Positions 25,837 to 35,508 are shown, counted from the stretch's first letter. The stretch: 64,000 nucleotides of DNA from Hallella colorans (GCF_003096815.1 NZ_QENY01000002.1:124001-188000); one strand, 5' to 3'. A program made the numbers and translations. The notes: generated by a model not told the origin, from the letters alone.

Positions 25837-26479
25837 CATAAAAAAATGGAACTTAATGAGCATGTACACAATTAATAATGTTACGTATTGATAAAAAAAA
25901 CACATTAAAAGGCGTTTATACAATAAAATAACGATAAGTGAAAATCATTTGCCTATAATTGAAACTCATAACAATCTAAATGTCTTAACTTTGCTTGCAA
26001 AATGTGATCAATCATCAAACACATTACAAAACCTATTACTGCCTGACGCATTAAGGAAATAAATTCCCAAGCAGAGGTAAACAATATAATAATTTATTGC
26101 TGTTCGCTAAAATGACTATCTTTGCTCATGGTTATATTTTTTCTCAAAAAACAAAGAAAACCAACAAGGTTGATACCTCGTGAGAAACGTCAGCCCTAAT
26201 TTTTTTAATTTAATAATGTTTTACCGGACAGCAATAATTTATTTTCAAATCTTCAACCAATCATTTAAAAATTACATGTACAATATTCACAGAATAGTAT
26301 TTGTACATTTTCCCACAAAAATCAATGTTGGTACGAAAAACGAATGATCACTGTTAGAACAACCAATTCACCTGAAATCGTGGCACCGCCTATGATGTAT
26401 TTTCAAACGGTGCACCTACTTTCTCCACAGTGCCACATAGCAGTCTGTCCATACATGGCACTGCGAAATCTCTGCCATT
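25837..26479. other. AT-rich gap of 640 bp with a small candidate transcript
   Basis: No ordinary gene is seen. Two plus-strand -7-like boxes occur: TAACTTTG near 25987 and TATCTTTG at 26117-26124. The second leads a short transcript described separately. I searched here for tmRNA, because smpB follows, and did not find its conserved ends. Confidence 0.55.
26097..26206 (+). ncRNA. Candidate short transcript or leaderless microORF
   Basis: TTG (26097-26099) and TATCTTTG (26117-26124), 17 bases apart, form a promoter-like pair. An ATG at 26128 falls about where transcription should begin and opens a 23-codon lysine/arginine-rich frame (MVIFFLKKQRK...) that stops at 26197-26199. A weak terminator follows at once: GGTTGA (26168-26173) with TCAGCC (26190-26195), then seven T. 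The unit could be an sRNA of about 75 bases or a leaderless basic peptide. No family is recognised. Confidence 0.3.
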
Positions 26480-26959
26480 CTAAAAATGTTTCATCGCCCG
26501 ATCCATTTCTCGCCGGTCTTCTTTCTCCTTGAGACTTTGGCGTTTGTCGTATTCCTTCTTACCTCGGGCTAAGGCAATGTCAACTTTGGCACGACCATTA
26601 TTATCAATAAAAACCAAGGTTGGAACGATAGTCAGGCCAGGTGTCTTGGTATCTTCGGCCAAATGCCTGATTTCTTTTTTTGAGAGTAACAGCTTGCGAT
26701 CACGCTTTGAAACGTGGTTGGAATAAGAGCCATAAAAATAGGGTGAAATGTTCATACCCTTAAGCCATATCTCACCATTGCTCACGATACAAAACGAGTC
26801 TACCAATGATGCCTTGCCCAATCGGATAGACTTGATCTCGGTACCGGTGAGCACAATGCCCGCCGTGTAAGTGTCAATGAAGCTGTACTCGAACGAGGCT
26901 TTCTTGTTTTTTATCTGTATAGGGCTCTTCTTGCGAAGTGCGAGCGCGTCTTTATTCAT
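26480..26959 (-). CDS. smpB: SsrA-binding protein SmpB
   Basis: SmpB binds tmRNA and delivers it to stalled ribosomes in trans-translation. The 159-residue protein has the family core [20 protein letters not shown] followed by GTEIKSIR, then [12 protein letters not shown], and the basic C-terminal tail ([20 protein letters not shown]) that enters the decoding centre. It overlaps the preceding DMP19-like gene by eight bases and shares its promoter. No tmRNA gene was found in the window. Confidence 0.96.
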   Translation of the reverse strand: MNKDALALRKKSPIQIKNKKASFEYSFIDTYTAGIVLTGTEIKSIRLGKASLVDSFCIVSNGEIWLKGMNISPYFYGSYSNHVSKRDRKLLLSKKEIRHLAEDTKTPGLTIVPTLVFIDNNGRAKVDIALARGKKEYDKRQSLKEKEDRREMDRAMKHF

Positions 26960-27461
26960 GTTCTACGATTGCGAAATTTTCGATATTTTCGTCCACATAA
27001 TGAGCTACTTGGGTGGTGAAATCTTCCTCTAACTCTACAAAAGCATCATCATAAACGTCAAACTCCGGATGTTGCTCGTACAGCGCGTCAAACTCTTCCT
27101 GCGTACAGTCTTGTTCAATAGCCTCATGACATTTGCTATAAAGACGATGGGTTTTGTGGATGATGCGATAGAGTTCGGTCAACCCCCATTCACGCACGGC
27201 TTTATCAAAGGGATTGCGATAGATAAAATCGCCATAGCCATTATGAATGAGTTGGACAAAACCGCCGCTCATCAGCTCGTCGCGTAAAATAACATAGGCT
27301 ATCAGCGTGATTTGGTCAGAATTGAGCATAGACATATTGTCCGCGTTCAACTCGCCACCGATACTCTTGAGAATTGCGTCTGAAAACACAGCGACGAATG
27401 CGTCCATACCCTCTTGTGAGGCTCGCCTCACTTCGGAATCTTTTACCCTTACCTCTATCAT
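26952..27461 (-). CDS. DMP19/DUF4375-type protein
   Basis: This 169-residue acidic cytoplasmic protein contains the helical core and [15 protein letters not shown] motif typical of the DMP19 family, named after a DNA-mimic protein of Neisseria. The C-terminal third is strongly acidic ([20 protein letters not shown]), which fits DNA mimicry, but function in Bacteroidota is not established. It is first in an operon with smpB. Confidence 0.7.
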   Translation of the reverse strand: MIEVRVKDSEVRRASQEGMDAFVAVFSDAILKSIGGELNADNMSMLNSDQITLIAYVILRDELMSGGFVQLIHNGYGDFIYRNPFDKAVREWGLTELYRIIHKTHRLYSKCHEAIEQDCTQEEFDALYEQHPEFDVYDDAFVELEEDFTTQVAHYVDENIENFAIVEHE

Positions 27462-27484
27462 TATCTATTATTGGTTTAAGATTG

Positions 27485-27492
27485 CAAAGATA
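27485..27492 (-). promoter_or_regulatory. -7 box of the DMP19-smpB operon
   Basis: TATCTTTG on the minus strand, ending 23 bases before the start codon at 27461. Confidence 0.65.
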
Positions 27493-27659
27493 AACATTTT
27501 AAGCTGTAAATATTCTCGTTATGCGTAAAAGGTTGTTAAATTAAGCACATAACGATCAATGTTTACGCCATTAAATTACCAAAAAATATCATTGAATGAG
27601 CAATGTGATTGGAACGAAACATACCACAGTTTCTCCTTGGTAGCAATGGCGTGAGCGAA

Positions 27660-27703
27660 AAATTAAAAACAAATAGCCACTTGCATGTCGTTATACAAGT
27701 GGC
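27660..27703 (-). terminator. Terminator of the Fur-family gene
   Basis: On the minus strand GCCACTTG (27696-27703) pairs with CAAGTGGC (27676-27683), followed by TATTTGTTTTTAATTTTT. It lies about 30 bases past the regulator's stop codon. Confidence 0.8.
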
Positions 27704-27731
27704 CAACTGTTAGTTGTGATGGATAAATTAT

Positions 27732-28151
27732 TTAATTATCATTTGTCTTGCAATGCTTGCATACACCTTTGTAATAAAGTTGCATCTCATCAATGGCATG
27801 CCCGTCTATGTTTTTGGGTTGTTCCATTCGCGGAGGAACCTCATCAAAAAGATCGTAAACATGTCCACATTTACGGCAAAAGAAATGAACGTGTGGGCGA
27901 ATGTCGCCATCATAACACACACGATGATCGTCAATGGTGATCATCTGAGCAGCGTTATGTTCGGCAAAAAGTCTTAACGTGTTATAGACAGTGGTACGAC
28001 TCAATGTCCTTATTTCCTTGCAAATGCCCTGATAGACATCCTCTACGGTTGGGTGAGTGTGATGGGTAAGCAGGTAATTCATAATAGCCAAACGTTGCAT
28101 GGATAATCTGACGCCACAACTTACCAATCTATCATAAGCTTCTTGATTCAT
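27732..28151 (-). CDS. Fur-family transcriptional regulator (Fur/PerR-like)
   Basis: The 139-residue protein has an N-terminal winged helix (MQRLAIMNYLLTHHTHPTVE, then RTTVYNTLRLF), the metal-binding PHVHFFC stretch at 87-92, and two structural zinc CxxC pairs (Cys92/95 and Cys131/134). It should be a metal-dependent repressor that senses iron, peroxide or zinc. Sequence alone does not separate Fur from PerR here, and no rubrerythrin or uptake gene is adjacent. It has its own promoter and terminator. Confidence 0.9.
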   Translation of the reverse strand: MNQEAYDRLVSCGVRLSMQRLAIMNYLLTHHTHPTVEDVYQGICKEIRTLSRTTVYNTLRLFAEHNAAQMITIDDHRVCYDGDIRPHVHFFCRKCGHVYDLFDEVPPRMEQPKNIDGHAIDEMQLYYKGVCKHCKTNDN

Positions 28152-28195
28152 AACTCTTATTCGTTTAATATTTACTCATCTATCACTTAGATGTG

Positions 28196-28227
28196 CAAAA
28201 ATAAGCAATATAATAGCCTTTAGCAAA
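28196..28227 (-). promoter_or_regulatory. Promoter of the Fur-family gene
   Basis: Minus strand -7 box TATTTTTG (28196-28203) and -33 box TTTG (28224-28227), spacer 20 bases. The region upstream, to about 28310, is AT-rich with TTATCA/TGATAA-like words that could be an operator, though no clear Fur or PerR box stands out. Confidence 0.7.
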
Positions 28228-28349
28228 TATTTTGATATAAATTTTATCAAATTAAATTAATTTCAGTTAGCAATTTATTACATTATCATTTAATCTTCGT
28301 GACATTATTGTTAAAAAACGGCTTATTTATGAGAACATCGCATCGTGTC

Positions 28350-28389
28350 AAACATATAAAAATACCAAGCCATCGAGTCGATAGCTTGG
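28350..28389 (-). terminator. Terminator of the pheT-yebC operon
   Basis: On the minus strand CGATAGCTTGG's complement CCAAGCTATCG (28379-28389) pairs with CGATGGCTTGG (28365-28375) with one mismatch around a three-base loop, followed by TATTTTTATAT. It lies about 100 bases past the YebC stop. The rest of the 28228-28489 gap shows nothing else. Confidence 0.75.
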
Positions 28390-28489
28390 CATTGCGTAAT
28401 GTACCTTTTGACACCTGTGCTCTATAGAGGACAACGTGCAAATGGTTTTGAGAGAAACTTAAGCAGGCTGTTATTAGCCCTTAAGACAG

Positions 28490-29215
28490 TTACTCTGGCT
28501 TCATATTGGTGTACACGTTCTGCACATCGTCAAACTCTTCGAGTTTTTCCACCATCTTGTCAATGGTTTCGCGCTGCTCTGGCGTTACGTCTTTCAAGTC
28601 GTTTGGAATGCGTGTAAACTCTGCGCTGGTAATCTCAAAACCATTGTCCTCAAGGTATTTTTGTATTTCACCAAAAGCTGTTGGCGAGCCGTAAATAGTG
28701 GTTTCGCCCTCCTCTTCATCCACGTCGTACTCGTCTTCCACCTCGTGGTCGATAAGGTCAAGTATCAATTCGTCCATGTCCACCCCCTCTTTCGTCTTGA
28801 AAGTGAACACGCTCTTGTGGTCGAAAAGGAAACTCAGCGAGCCTTGATTGCCAAGATTTCCATTGAATTTGTTAAATACCGAGCGCACGTCGGCAACGGT
28901 TCGGGTGGTGTTGTCGGTCAGGGTCTCTACGAAAACGGCTATTCCGTGGGGTCCATATCCCTCGTATGTCACATCCTTGTACTCGCTGGTGTCTTTGCCC
29001 ATGGCATTCTTGATGGCACGGTCTATGTTGTCCTTGGGCATGTTTTCCTTCTTGCATGTGGCGATAATCGCACGCAAGGTAGGGTTGTTCTCAGGTTCGG
29101 GTCCACCAGCTTTTACTGCAATGCTGATTTGTTTACCTAATTTTGTGAACGTGCGGGCCATGTGCCCCCACCTCTTTAACTTAGTAGCTTTACGATATTC
29201 AAATGCTCTTCCCAT
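28490..29215 (-). CDS. YebC/TACO1-family protein
   Basis: This 241-residue protein matches the YebC family throughout: GRAFEYRKATKLKRWGHMAR at the start, AGGPEPENNPTLRAII, KNAMG, and YEGYGPHGIAVFVETLTDN. Members were named as DNA-binding regulators and more recently linked to translation through difficult stretches such as poly-proline. It follows pheT by 39 bases on the same strand, which fits a translation role. Which activity applies here is inference. Confidence 0.93.
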   Translation of the reverse strand: MGRAFEYRKATKLKRWGHMARTFTKLGKQISIAVKAGGPEPENNPTLRAIIATCKKENMPKDNIDRAIKNAMGKDTSEYKDVTYEGYGPHGIAVFVETLTDNTTRTVADVRSVFNKFNGNLGNQGSLSFLFDHKSVFTFKTKEGVDMDELILDLIDHEVEDEYDVDEEEGETTIYGSPTAFGEIQKYLEDNGFEITSAEFTRIPNDLKDVTPEQRETIDKMVEKLEEFDDVQNVYTNMKPE

Positions 29216-29254
29216 GGGAATTTGTCTATTTATATGATTATTATCTATCTTAGT

Positions 29255-31723
29255 TTAACGCAATTCAGCACCCAATTTTGTTGTCAAATTATGGATAAGT
29301 TTCTGCATGATAGCGTCAATCTGTTTGTCATTCAATGTTTTTTCTTCGTTCTCAAGAATGAAATTTACGGCGTAACTCTTCTTTCCGTCGGGCAGGTTCT
29401 TGCCTTGATACACGTCGAAAAGGACAACATCACGCAAAAATTTCTTCTCCGTCTGGCGGGCTATTTGCTCTATTTGCGCAAACTCCACGCCCTCATCAAG
29501 CAGCAACGCGAGGTCACGGCTAACGGCTGGGTACTTGTTAAGTTCCTTGAACACTATCTTGTTTTTCTTGATAGCCTTCATGATACCAGTCCAATTAAGT
29601 TCCGCATAGTACACGTCATTGTCGATATCCAACTTGCGTAACACTTTTTTGGAGATTTTGCCATACTCCGCAAGCATCTTGCCACCGCGGTTTTTAATGG
29701 TCAAACCATAAACGAAGATATTGTTGTCGCTCTTCGAGGCCACCATGATCTCGTCTGGCACGCCAGCCCTTCGCAGTATATTCTCAACATAAGCCTTGAG
29801 TTCATAGTATGACGTTTCCTCGTCGGGATGCGCCCACGAACCCTCTACACGCTTACCAGTGATCCACAATCCAAGGTGGTATTCCTGCGAATAGGCTTTG
29901 ATGGAAGCGTCGTTGTCATCTTTCTCTGGCGCATAATGATAAACATTTCCAACCTCAAAAAATTTGAGATTGGTGCGTTTTCGGTTGATGTTTCGAGCCA
30001 AAGACTCCAATCCTCCGAACAGCATAGTTTGGCGCATGACGCCCAAATCCGCGCTCAAAGGATTCATTAGTTTCACCGTGTTCTTCCAAAGGTATGCGCT
30101 CAAATTGTCTTTTTCATAATAGGACGACTTGGTAAGCGAGTTGTTTAATATCTCATTAAAACCGCAACCCACCAATTGTTCGCTCACGATATTTTCCAAT
30201 CGGTGTTCCCTGTCCTCGTCCCCCTCAACGGTAAGCGATGATTTTAGCTGGGTGGGTATTTCCACATTGTTATACCCATATATTCGAAGGATATCCTCCA
30301 CCACGTCGCACGGGCGACGCACATCCACGCGATAGGCCGGAACCAACAGTTCCATGCCCTCCTCGTTCTCGCTTACTATTTTCATCTCAAGGCTTTGCGC
30401 TATACGCCTTATGGTATCCTTGCCAAGGCTTTTGCCTATTAGTCGGTCGCAATATTCATATCGCAGGCTCACCTTGAAATCCTCCATTGGCTCTGGATAG
30501 ACGTCTTTCACCTGCATGGAAACTTTTCCGCCAGCCAGCTCTTTGCACAGTATAGCAGCCTGTTTCAATGCGTAAACTTGTCCGTTGGGGTCTATGCCAC
30601 GCTCAAACCTGAAACTTGAGTCAGTACTAAGTCCATGCCTTCGCGCGCTTTTCCTAATCCATGTAGGATGAAAATAGGCGCTTTCCAACACCACGTTTCT
30701 CGTTGTCTCGTAGGTGCCAGAGCCTTTGCCGCCAAAAATGCCGGCAATGCACATAGGCTCCTCGGCGTTGCAGATACTCAGGTCGTGCTCCCCAAGTTCA
30801 TGCTCCTCGCCGTCCAATGTCACAAATTTTGTGCCTTCAGGCTGCGTGCGCACTACTATTTTGTGCCCCGTTACCATATCCGCATCAAAGCAATGCATGG
30901 GTTGACCGTAGGCCATCATGATATAATTGGTGATGTCCACGATATTGTTTATAGGGCGCAATCCCACGGTCACAAGCTTGTCTTGCAACCATTTGGGGCT
31001 TTCTTTCACGTCACAATCTGTCACGCTCAAGCATGCGTAGCGTTTGCATGCCGCAGTATTCTCTATCTCTACGTCGATAGGCAACGACTCATTGTCCACC
31101 TCAAACCTGTCGCAATCCGGGCGATGCAATGTAGTTTCATACCCCCGTTGCACCAGCCAAGCGTACAAGTCGCGCGCCACGCCATAATGACTCAACGCAT
31201 CGGCGCGGTTCGCCGTGATGTCGATGTCTATCACCCAATCGCTCTCCAAGTGGTAATATTCGGCGGCAGGCGTGCCCACGACAGCGTCTTCTGGCAAAAC
31301 AATGATGCCCTCGTGACTGTTGCCCACGCCTATTTCGTCCTCGGCGCATATCATGCCAAAGCTGTCCACGCCGCGCAGGCGCGATTTCTTGATGACAAAT
31401 TCCTTGTCGCCATCATAGAGCACACAGCCCAAATCGGCCACGATGACCTTCTGGCCTGTCGCTACATTGGGTGCGCCACAAACTATCTGTTGCGGTTCGT
31501 TCTTGCCCAAATCAACGGTTGTGACATGCAAGTGGTCACTGTTTGGATGGGCTTCGCAGGTGAGAACCTTTCCCACATATAGACCTTTCAGGCCTCCTTT
31601 GATGGCTTGCACTTCCTCCAAAGAGTCCACCTCCAACCCCGTGGAGGTCAATGCGTCAGCGGTTTCTTGGGGCGTTAGCGAGAAATCCACGTACTCCTTA
31701 AGCCACTTATATGAAATCTTCAT
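29255..31723 (-). CDS. pheT: Phenylalanyl-tRNA synthetase beta subunit
   Basis: PheT pairs with PheS to charge tRNA-Phe. The 822-residue protein has, in order, the N-terminal tRNA-binding OB domain (about 40-155, VLTCEAHPNSDHLHVTTVDL), the B3/B4 editing domain (about 210-390), the B5 domain, the catalytic-like domain, and the C-terminal anticodon-binding FDX-ACB domain (about 728-822, KYPAVSRDLALLLDE). Length is normal. PheS is not in this window. YebC follows in the same operon. Confidence 0.97.
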   Translation of the reverse strand: MKISYKWLKEYVDFSLTPQETADALTSTGLEVDSLEEVQAIKGGLKGLYVGKVLTCEAHPNSDHLHVTTVDLGKNEPQQIVCGAPNVATGQKVIVADLGCVLYDGDKEFVIKKSRLRGVDSFGMICAEDEIGVGNSHEGIIVLPEDAVVGTPAAEYYHLESDWVIDIDITANRADALSHYGVARDLYAWLVQRGYETTLHRPDCDRFEVDNESLPIDVEIENTAACKRYACLSVTDCDVKESPKWLQDKLVTVGLRPINNIVDITNYIMMAYGQPMHCFDADMVTGHKIVVRTQPEGTKFVTLDGEEHELGEHDLSICNAEEPMCIAGIFGGKGSGTYETTRNVVLESAYFHPTWIRKSARRHGLSTDSSFRFERGIDPNGQVYALKQAAILCKELAGGKVSMQVKDVYPEPMEDFKVSLRYEYCDRLIGKSLGKDTIRRIAQSLEMKIVSENEEGMELLVPAYRVDVRRPCDVVEDILRIYGYNNVEIPTQLKSSLTVEGDEDREHRLENIVSEQLVGCGFNEILNNSLTKSSYYEKDNLSAYLWKNTVKLMNPLSADLGVMRQTMLFGGLESLARNINRKRTNLKFFEVGNVYHYAPEKDDNDASIKAYSQEYHLGLWITGKRVEGSWAHPDEETSYYELKAYVENILRRAGVPDEIMVASKSDNNIFVYGLTIKNRGGKMLAEYGKISKKVLRKLDIDNDVYYAELNWTGIMKAIKKNKIVFKELNKYPAVSRDLALLLDEGVEFAQIEQIARQTEKKFLRDVVLFDVYQGKNLPDGKKSYAVNFILENEEKTLNDKQIDAIMQKLIHNLTTKLGAELR

Positions 31724-31757
31724 GAAATTATTGAGTTTATAAACCTTCGAATTGCCT

Positions 31758-31765
31758 GCAAAATT
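31758..31765 (-). promoter_or_regulatory. -7 box of pheT
   Basis: TAATTTTG on the minus strand, 34 bases before the pheT start at 31723. No convincing -33 box. Confidence 0.55.
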
Positions 31766-31806
31766 ACTAAATTAATACGACATGCCCAAGCACACGTCGT
31801 GTTTTC

Positions 31807-32454
31807 TTATTCTTCGCTTTGCAGAACAGGCAGCGAGATATGGTAGCGCAAGGCCAAAAAACGTATTGTGATAATGGCTATGAAAGTGACCACCACCGTT
31901 ACGGCAAAATTTAACTCCAGCCATACCATAAACCAATAAAGCAACCCGCCAGCGACACTCGCCATAGCATAAATCTCTTTTTGAAACACCACGGGTGGTT
32001 TATTCAGAAGCACGTCTCGGATAATACCGCCTGCGCATCCCGTGATACATCCCATGATAATGGCCACCCAAAATGGCTGAGCGCAGGTTAGAGACTTCTG
32101 AATGCCGGCTATGGTAAACAGTGCCAATCCAATGGTGTCAAAGAGCAACCACGTGTTATCCAGCCGCTTCATGTATTTCGCAAACACAATCACGATGACT
32201 TGCGCGAGCATCGTACAGACCACATAGAAAGGCGAAGTCATCCAGAACGGTGTCACGCCAAGCATCAAATCGCGGAGTGTACCACCACCGATGGCTACGG
32301 AAAAACCGCAGACAAAACCACCAAACCAATCATATTTCTTCTCGGCCGCGTGTCTTATTCCAGACAAGGCGAAAGCCAATGTTCCGAGCAACTCAAGGAT
32401 TACCTGTATCGAGCGAACAAAATCGGGGTCTCGATAGAATATTTCATACCACAT
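31807..32454 (-). CDS. TRIC-type (UPF0126/YadS) membrane channel
   Basis: This 215-residue protein has about seven membrane helices arranged as two related three-helix units, with glycine-rich kinks at GGFVCGFSVAIGGGTLRDLM and MGCITGCAGGIIRDVL. This is the prokaryotic TRIC fold, a homotrimeric cation (K+) channel; some relatives carry amino acids. It overlaps the preceding 2-hydroxyacid dehydrogenase gene by 11 bases. Ion selectivity is not visible from sequence. Confidence 0.88.
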   Translation of the reverse strand: MWYEIFYRDPDFVRSIQVILELLGTLAFALSGIRHAAEKKYDWFGGFVCGFSVAIGGGTLRDLMLGVTPFWMTSPFYVVCTMLAQVIVIVFAKYMKRLDNTWLLFDTIGLALFTIAGIQKSLTCAQPFWVAIIMGCITGCAGGIIRDVLLNKPPVVFQKEIYAMASVAGGLLYWFMVWLELNFAVTVVVTFIAIITIRFLALRYHISLPVLQSEE

Positions 32455-33394
32455 TTTTAGGTTGTCCAGCTATAAAGGCATTTACGTTTTCCACAGCTAT
32501 CTTGAGTAGTCTCGCCCTCGCTTCCATAGACGCCCAAGCGATGTGGGGCGTGAAATAGGCGTGGGGCTGTTTTAGCAACGGATTATCTTTGGATGGTGGC
32601 TCCAAGCCCATCACATCGGCGCCATAGCCCAAGAGGTGCCCATCAGCCAAGGCGTTGGCCACGGCCTGCTCATCCACCAACTGCCCACGGCCTGTGTTGA
32701 TGAGTATGGAGCCGCGCTTCATACGTGCCAATCGCTCGGCGTTGATCATTTTGTCGGTATTGGGTGTAAGCGGACAGTGCAATGTCAACACGTCTGATAT
32801 GCTCAGTAGGCCGTCCAATGTGGTTTTCTGAATACCCTCAGGTAGTTGTGCCGCCTCTTTAGATGTCATGGCAAACACATCCATGCCAAACTGGCGGGCT
32901 ATCGTGGCTACGTGCATGCCGATATTGCCTAACCCCACAATGCCTATCGTTTTGTCAGCAAGCTCAATGATGGGTGTGTTCCAAAAACAAAAGTCTTTGC
33001 TGTTACTCCATTGGCCATCGCGTACCTCGTTGGCGTAATGCCCCACTTGGTTGGTAATGTTCAGTATGTGCGCGAAAGTCATCTGCACCACACTGTCAGT
33101 GCTATATGCCGGAATATTGGACACGATGATGCCACGCTCGTGGGCGTAATCCACATCCACCACATTATAACCCGTAGCGAGTACGCCAATATATTTAAGA
33201 TGTGGCAGCCTATCGATGGTGTCACGTGTTATCTTTACTTTGTTTAACAGGATGATTTCAGCATCCTTGGCATATTCCACCACCTTGTCCTCCGAGGTGC
33301 GCGGATACACCTTTAAGTCTCCTAATTTTTCCATCTCCGACCATGACAGGTCGCCGGGATTGGCTGAATAGCCATCTAATACTACAATTTTCAT
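32444..33394 (-). CDS. D-2-hydroxyacid dehydrogenase
   Basis: The 316-residue protein reduces 2-keto acids to D-2-hydroxyacids with NAD(P)H, or the reverse. The Rossmann motif GLGNIGMHVA (near residue 153), the catalytic Arg in LINTGRGQLVDE, the Glu in the region near 262 and the His of TPHIAWAS are present. It resembles the glycerate/hydroxypyruvate reductase branch more than PdxB or SerA, since no ACT domain follows. It overlaps the TRIC gene and is 85 bp downstream of rarA. Substrate is not certain. Confidence 0.88.
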   Translation of the reverse strand: MKIVVLDGYSANPGDLSWSEMEKLGDLKVYPRTSEDKVVEYAKDAEIILLNKVKITRDTIDRLPHLKYIGVLATGYNVVDVDYAHERGIIVSNIPAYSTDSVVQMTFAHILNITNQVGHYANEVRDGQWSNSKDFCFWNTPIIELADKTIGIVGLGNIGMHVATIARQFGMDVFAMTSKEAAQLPEGIQKTTLDGLLSISDVLTLHCPLTPNTDKMINAERLARMKRGSILINTGRGQLVDEQAVANALADGHLLGYGADVMGLEPPSKDNPLLKQPHAYFTPHIAWASMEARARLLKIAVENVNAFIAGQPKNVV

Positions 33395-33479
33395 TTCTCA
33401 GTTTTTATCGTTTCGTCGTCTTTTATGTTTCAAGGCATGTGCCATGATTATTCGCATGATGGGTGAACCCATGCCATTA

Positions 33480-34754
33480 TCAATCTTTGAAGCGGTCGCC
33501 CCAACAGTCAGTCATGCGCCTGTACAGTTTGTCCTCAGCCGGCGCATGTTGCGCATGCCAAAATCTCACGTCCATGAGAGCGTCTGGCAAGTATTGCTGC
33601 TCTGTAAAATTGTTCGGATAATCGTGCGGGTATTTGTAGCCGTCATGGTATCCAAGTTCGGCCATGAGCTTGGTTGGCGCGTTCCTGATGGGCAATGGCA
33701 CGGGCTGATTGCCGCTGTGACGCACCTCATCAATCGCCGCGTCGATGGCCAAATAGGCAGAGTTGCTTTTCGGGCTGGTGGCCAAATAGACCGTGGCCTC
33801 GGCCAATGGTATGCGCCCCTCAGGCCATCCTATCTTCATGACAGCGTCAAAAGCCGCGTTGGCCAACAACAACGCATTGGGGTTAGCCAGTCCGATGTCT
33901 TCGGCCGCACTTATCACCAACCGGCGGGCTATAAACTGCGGGTCTTCCCCACCCTCTATCATCCTCGCCATCCAGTAAAGCGCCGCGTCGGGGTCTGAAC
34001 CCCTGATGCTCTTGATAAAGGCCGAAATGATGTCATAATGCATCTCTCCGTCTTTGTCGTAAGCCAATGGGTTAGATTGCAAAAGCCTCTCTACCGTCTC
34101 GTCGGTAACCAGCACCTCATGGCTTGTGGTGGACGACACCACCAAATCAAGAATATTGAGCAGCTTGCGAGCGTCGCCCCCACTGTATCGCATCATTGCT
34201 CCCGTCTCCTTGAGATCGATTTTGCGACGCCTCAGCTCGTCGTCCTCGGCGATAGCCCGACTCAATATCCTCATCAAGTCGTCTTTGTCTAACGACTTGA
34301 GCACATAGAGTTGGCAACGAGATAGCAACGGTCTGATTACCTCGAAAGAGGGATTTTCCGTCGTGGCCCCTATCAGCGTAACGACACCACGTTCCACAGC
34401 CCCCAAGAGCGAGTCTTGCTGCGATTTGGAGAAGCGGTGTATCTCGTCAATGAACAGTATGGGCGATTGCGCGTTGAAAAAATGCCCCTGCTTGGCCCGC
34501 TCTATCACCTCGCGCACATCTTTCACGCCACTCGTCACCGCGCTCAGCGTGAAAAATGGCACCTTAAGCATGCCTGCGATAATCCGGGCCAACGTGGTCT
34601 TGCCCACACCGGGCGGCCCCCACAGTATGAACGATGATATATGGCCGGCCTCCACCATGCGTCGAAGCACGGCGTCTTTGCCCACCACATGCTCTTGCCC
34701 TACATAGTCGTCGAGGGTCGTTGGGCGCATCCTTTCTGCCAAAGGTTTACTCAT
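33480..34754 (-). CDS. rarA: Replication-associated recombination ATPase RarA
   Basis: RarA (MgsA) is a tetrameric AAA+ ATPase related to the clamp loader, acting at stalled replication forks with SSB. The 424-residue protein starts [20 protein letters not shown] and has Walker [10 protein letters not shown] (near 46-54), Walker B with DEIHRF, sensor SRCQLY and the C-terminal MgsA domain ([19 protein letters not shown]). It is the first gene of a probable rarA-dehydrogenase-TRIC operon, and the -7 box is so close to the ATG that the message should be leaderless. Confidence 0.95.
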   Translation of the reverse strand: MSKPLAERMRPTTLDDYVGQEHVVGKDAVLRRMVEAGHISSFILWGPPGVGKTTLARIIAGMLKVPFFTLSAVTSGVKDVREVIERAKQGHFFNAQSPILFIDEIHRFSKSQQDSLLGAVERGVVTLIGATTENPSFEVIRPLLSRCQLYVLKSLDKDDLMRILSRAIAEDDELRRRKIDLKETGAMMRYSGGDARKLLNILDLVVSSTTSHEVLVTDETVERLLQSNPLAYDKDGEMHYDIISAFIKSIRGSDPDAALYWMARMIEGGEDPQFIARRLVISAAEDIGLANPNALLLANAAFDAVMKIGWPEGRIPLAEATVYLATSPKSNSAYLAIDAAIDEVRHSGNQPVPLPIRNAPTKLMAELGYHDGYKYPHDYPNNFTEQQYLPDALMDVRFWHAQHAPAEDKLYRRMTDCWGDRFKD

Positions 34755-34759
34755 GTTTG

Positions 34760-34767
34760 CAAAATTA
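34760..34767 (-). promoter_or_regulatory. -7 box of rarA, leaderless
   Basis: TAATTTTG on the minus strand ends five bases before the A of the rarA ATG at 34754. With the usual -7 to +1 distance, transcription starts at or within a base of the start codon. Confidence 0.6.
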
Positions 34768-35508
34768 ATAAAATATTAACTAACCGCCATCATCTCACTG
34801 TTAAAGATATAGAAACCCTTAAATATCATGCCTCACAAGACATGACGTACGCATCGGTATTGGCTCACGAGTGGTTGGCTTCATCTTTGGTGCGCACGGT
34901 AATAAAATACGAATGGCAGAACGAGGCACACCGTCGGTATCAGGTCGGGCAAATGGGCGCGGAACATTCGCCCTGCGTTTTATGTTCGCCCAAGCTCAAG
35001 ACAAAGAAAAAAGCCCTGAAAATAACTGACAAAAGGGTCTTTGAGAGTAGCTTATTTACGAGCGAGAAGGCATGCGCGCACAAATACGGCCGTATTTTGA
35101 GTTTTTCATAAAACGCTATGCTTCAATATGTTGCAAAAATATGAGGCGAATGCTGCAAAAATAGTTTTCTTACGCCATCGCCATTGGGCCTTAATCGCAC
35201 CCCCGTTAGCCCTTAAACGCACCCTCAATGGGTAACATTCACGCCACGATCGGTACTTAAACGTAACGCCAATAGGCGCCAATGGCGTTTTGACCGTAAC
35301 ATGATAGCCTAAAAATGACCGATTTTTTGGTCGGCAACAATTTTTTAGCCGCTATTTGGTCAATTTTTCAAGGACATGTTTTTGTGACTATATGTTGACA
35401 CCGAGGTCATGTCTTGGCTAAGTGGCGCGGTCAACATTTTTTTGCCTCCGACACTAAACGATAGCGTAATTTGCAACTGTTTTGTCGCCAATTGTCGTCT
35501 ATTTATCG
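34768..35508. other. Divergent gap of 740 bp with repeats
   Basis: The gap lies between rarA and the transpeptidase gene. A plus-strand frame ending at 35111 overlaps rarA antisense and resembles nothing known, so I do not call it. From 35172 the stretch is filled with palindromic repeat copy D. A T-rich hairpin CCGATTTTTTGGTCGG lies near 35320-35335. Confidence 0.6.
35172..35295. repeat. Palindromic intergenic repeat, copy D
   Basis: Successive related units: CCATTGGGCCTTAATCGCAC, CCCGTTAGCCCTTAAACGCA, CGGTACTTAAACGTAACGCC. AACGCCAAT-AGGCGCC-AATGGCGTT (near 35264-35288) is a near-perfect hairpin with a seven-base loop, like the loops of copies E and F. GC content is higher than in the other copies. 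Confidence 0.5.

Noticed and set aside
25837..26479. tmRNA gene near smpB
   Set aside because: The conserved tRNA-like ends of ssrA (GGGGCT start and TCCACCA end) are not present in this gap.
27732..28151. Assigning the Fur-family gene as PerR
   Set aside because: No rubrerythrin, catalase or ahpC is adjacent, and the regulatory metal ligands do not decide between Fur and PerR by reading.
30635..31582. 315-codon frame on the plus strand opposite pheT
   Set aside because: Antisense to a conserved gene, with no family motif and an unlikely composition rich in His, Cys and Ala.
34641..35111. 156-codon plus-strand frame overlapping the start of rarA
   Set aside because: It overlaps the 5' end of rarA antisense, has no promoter at its start and resembles no known protein.
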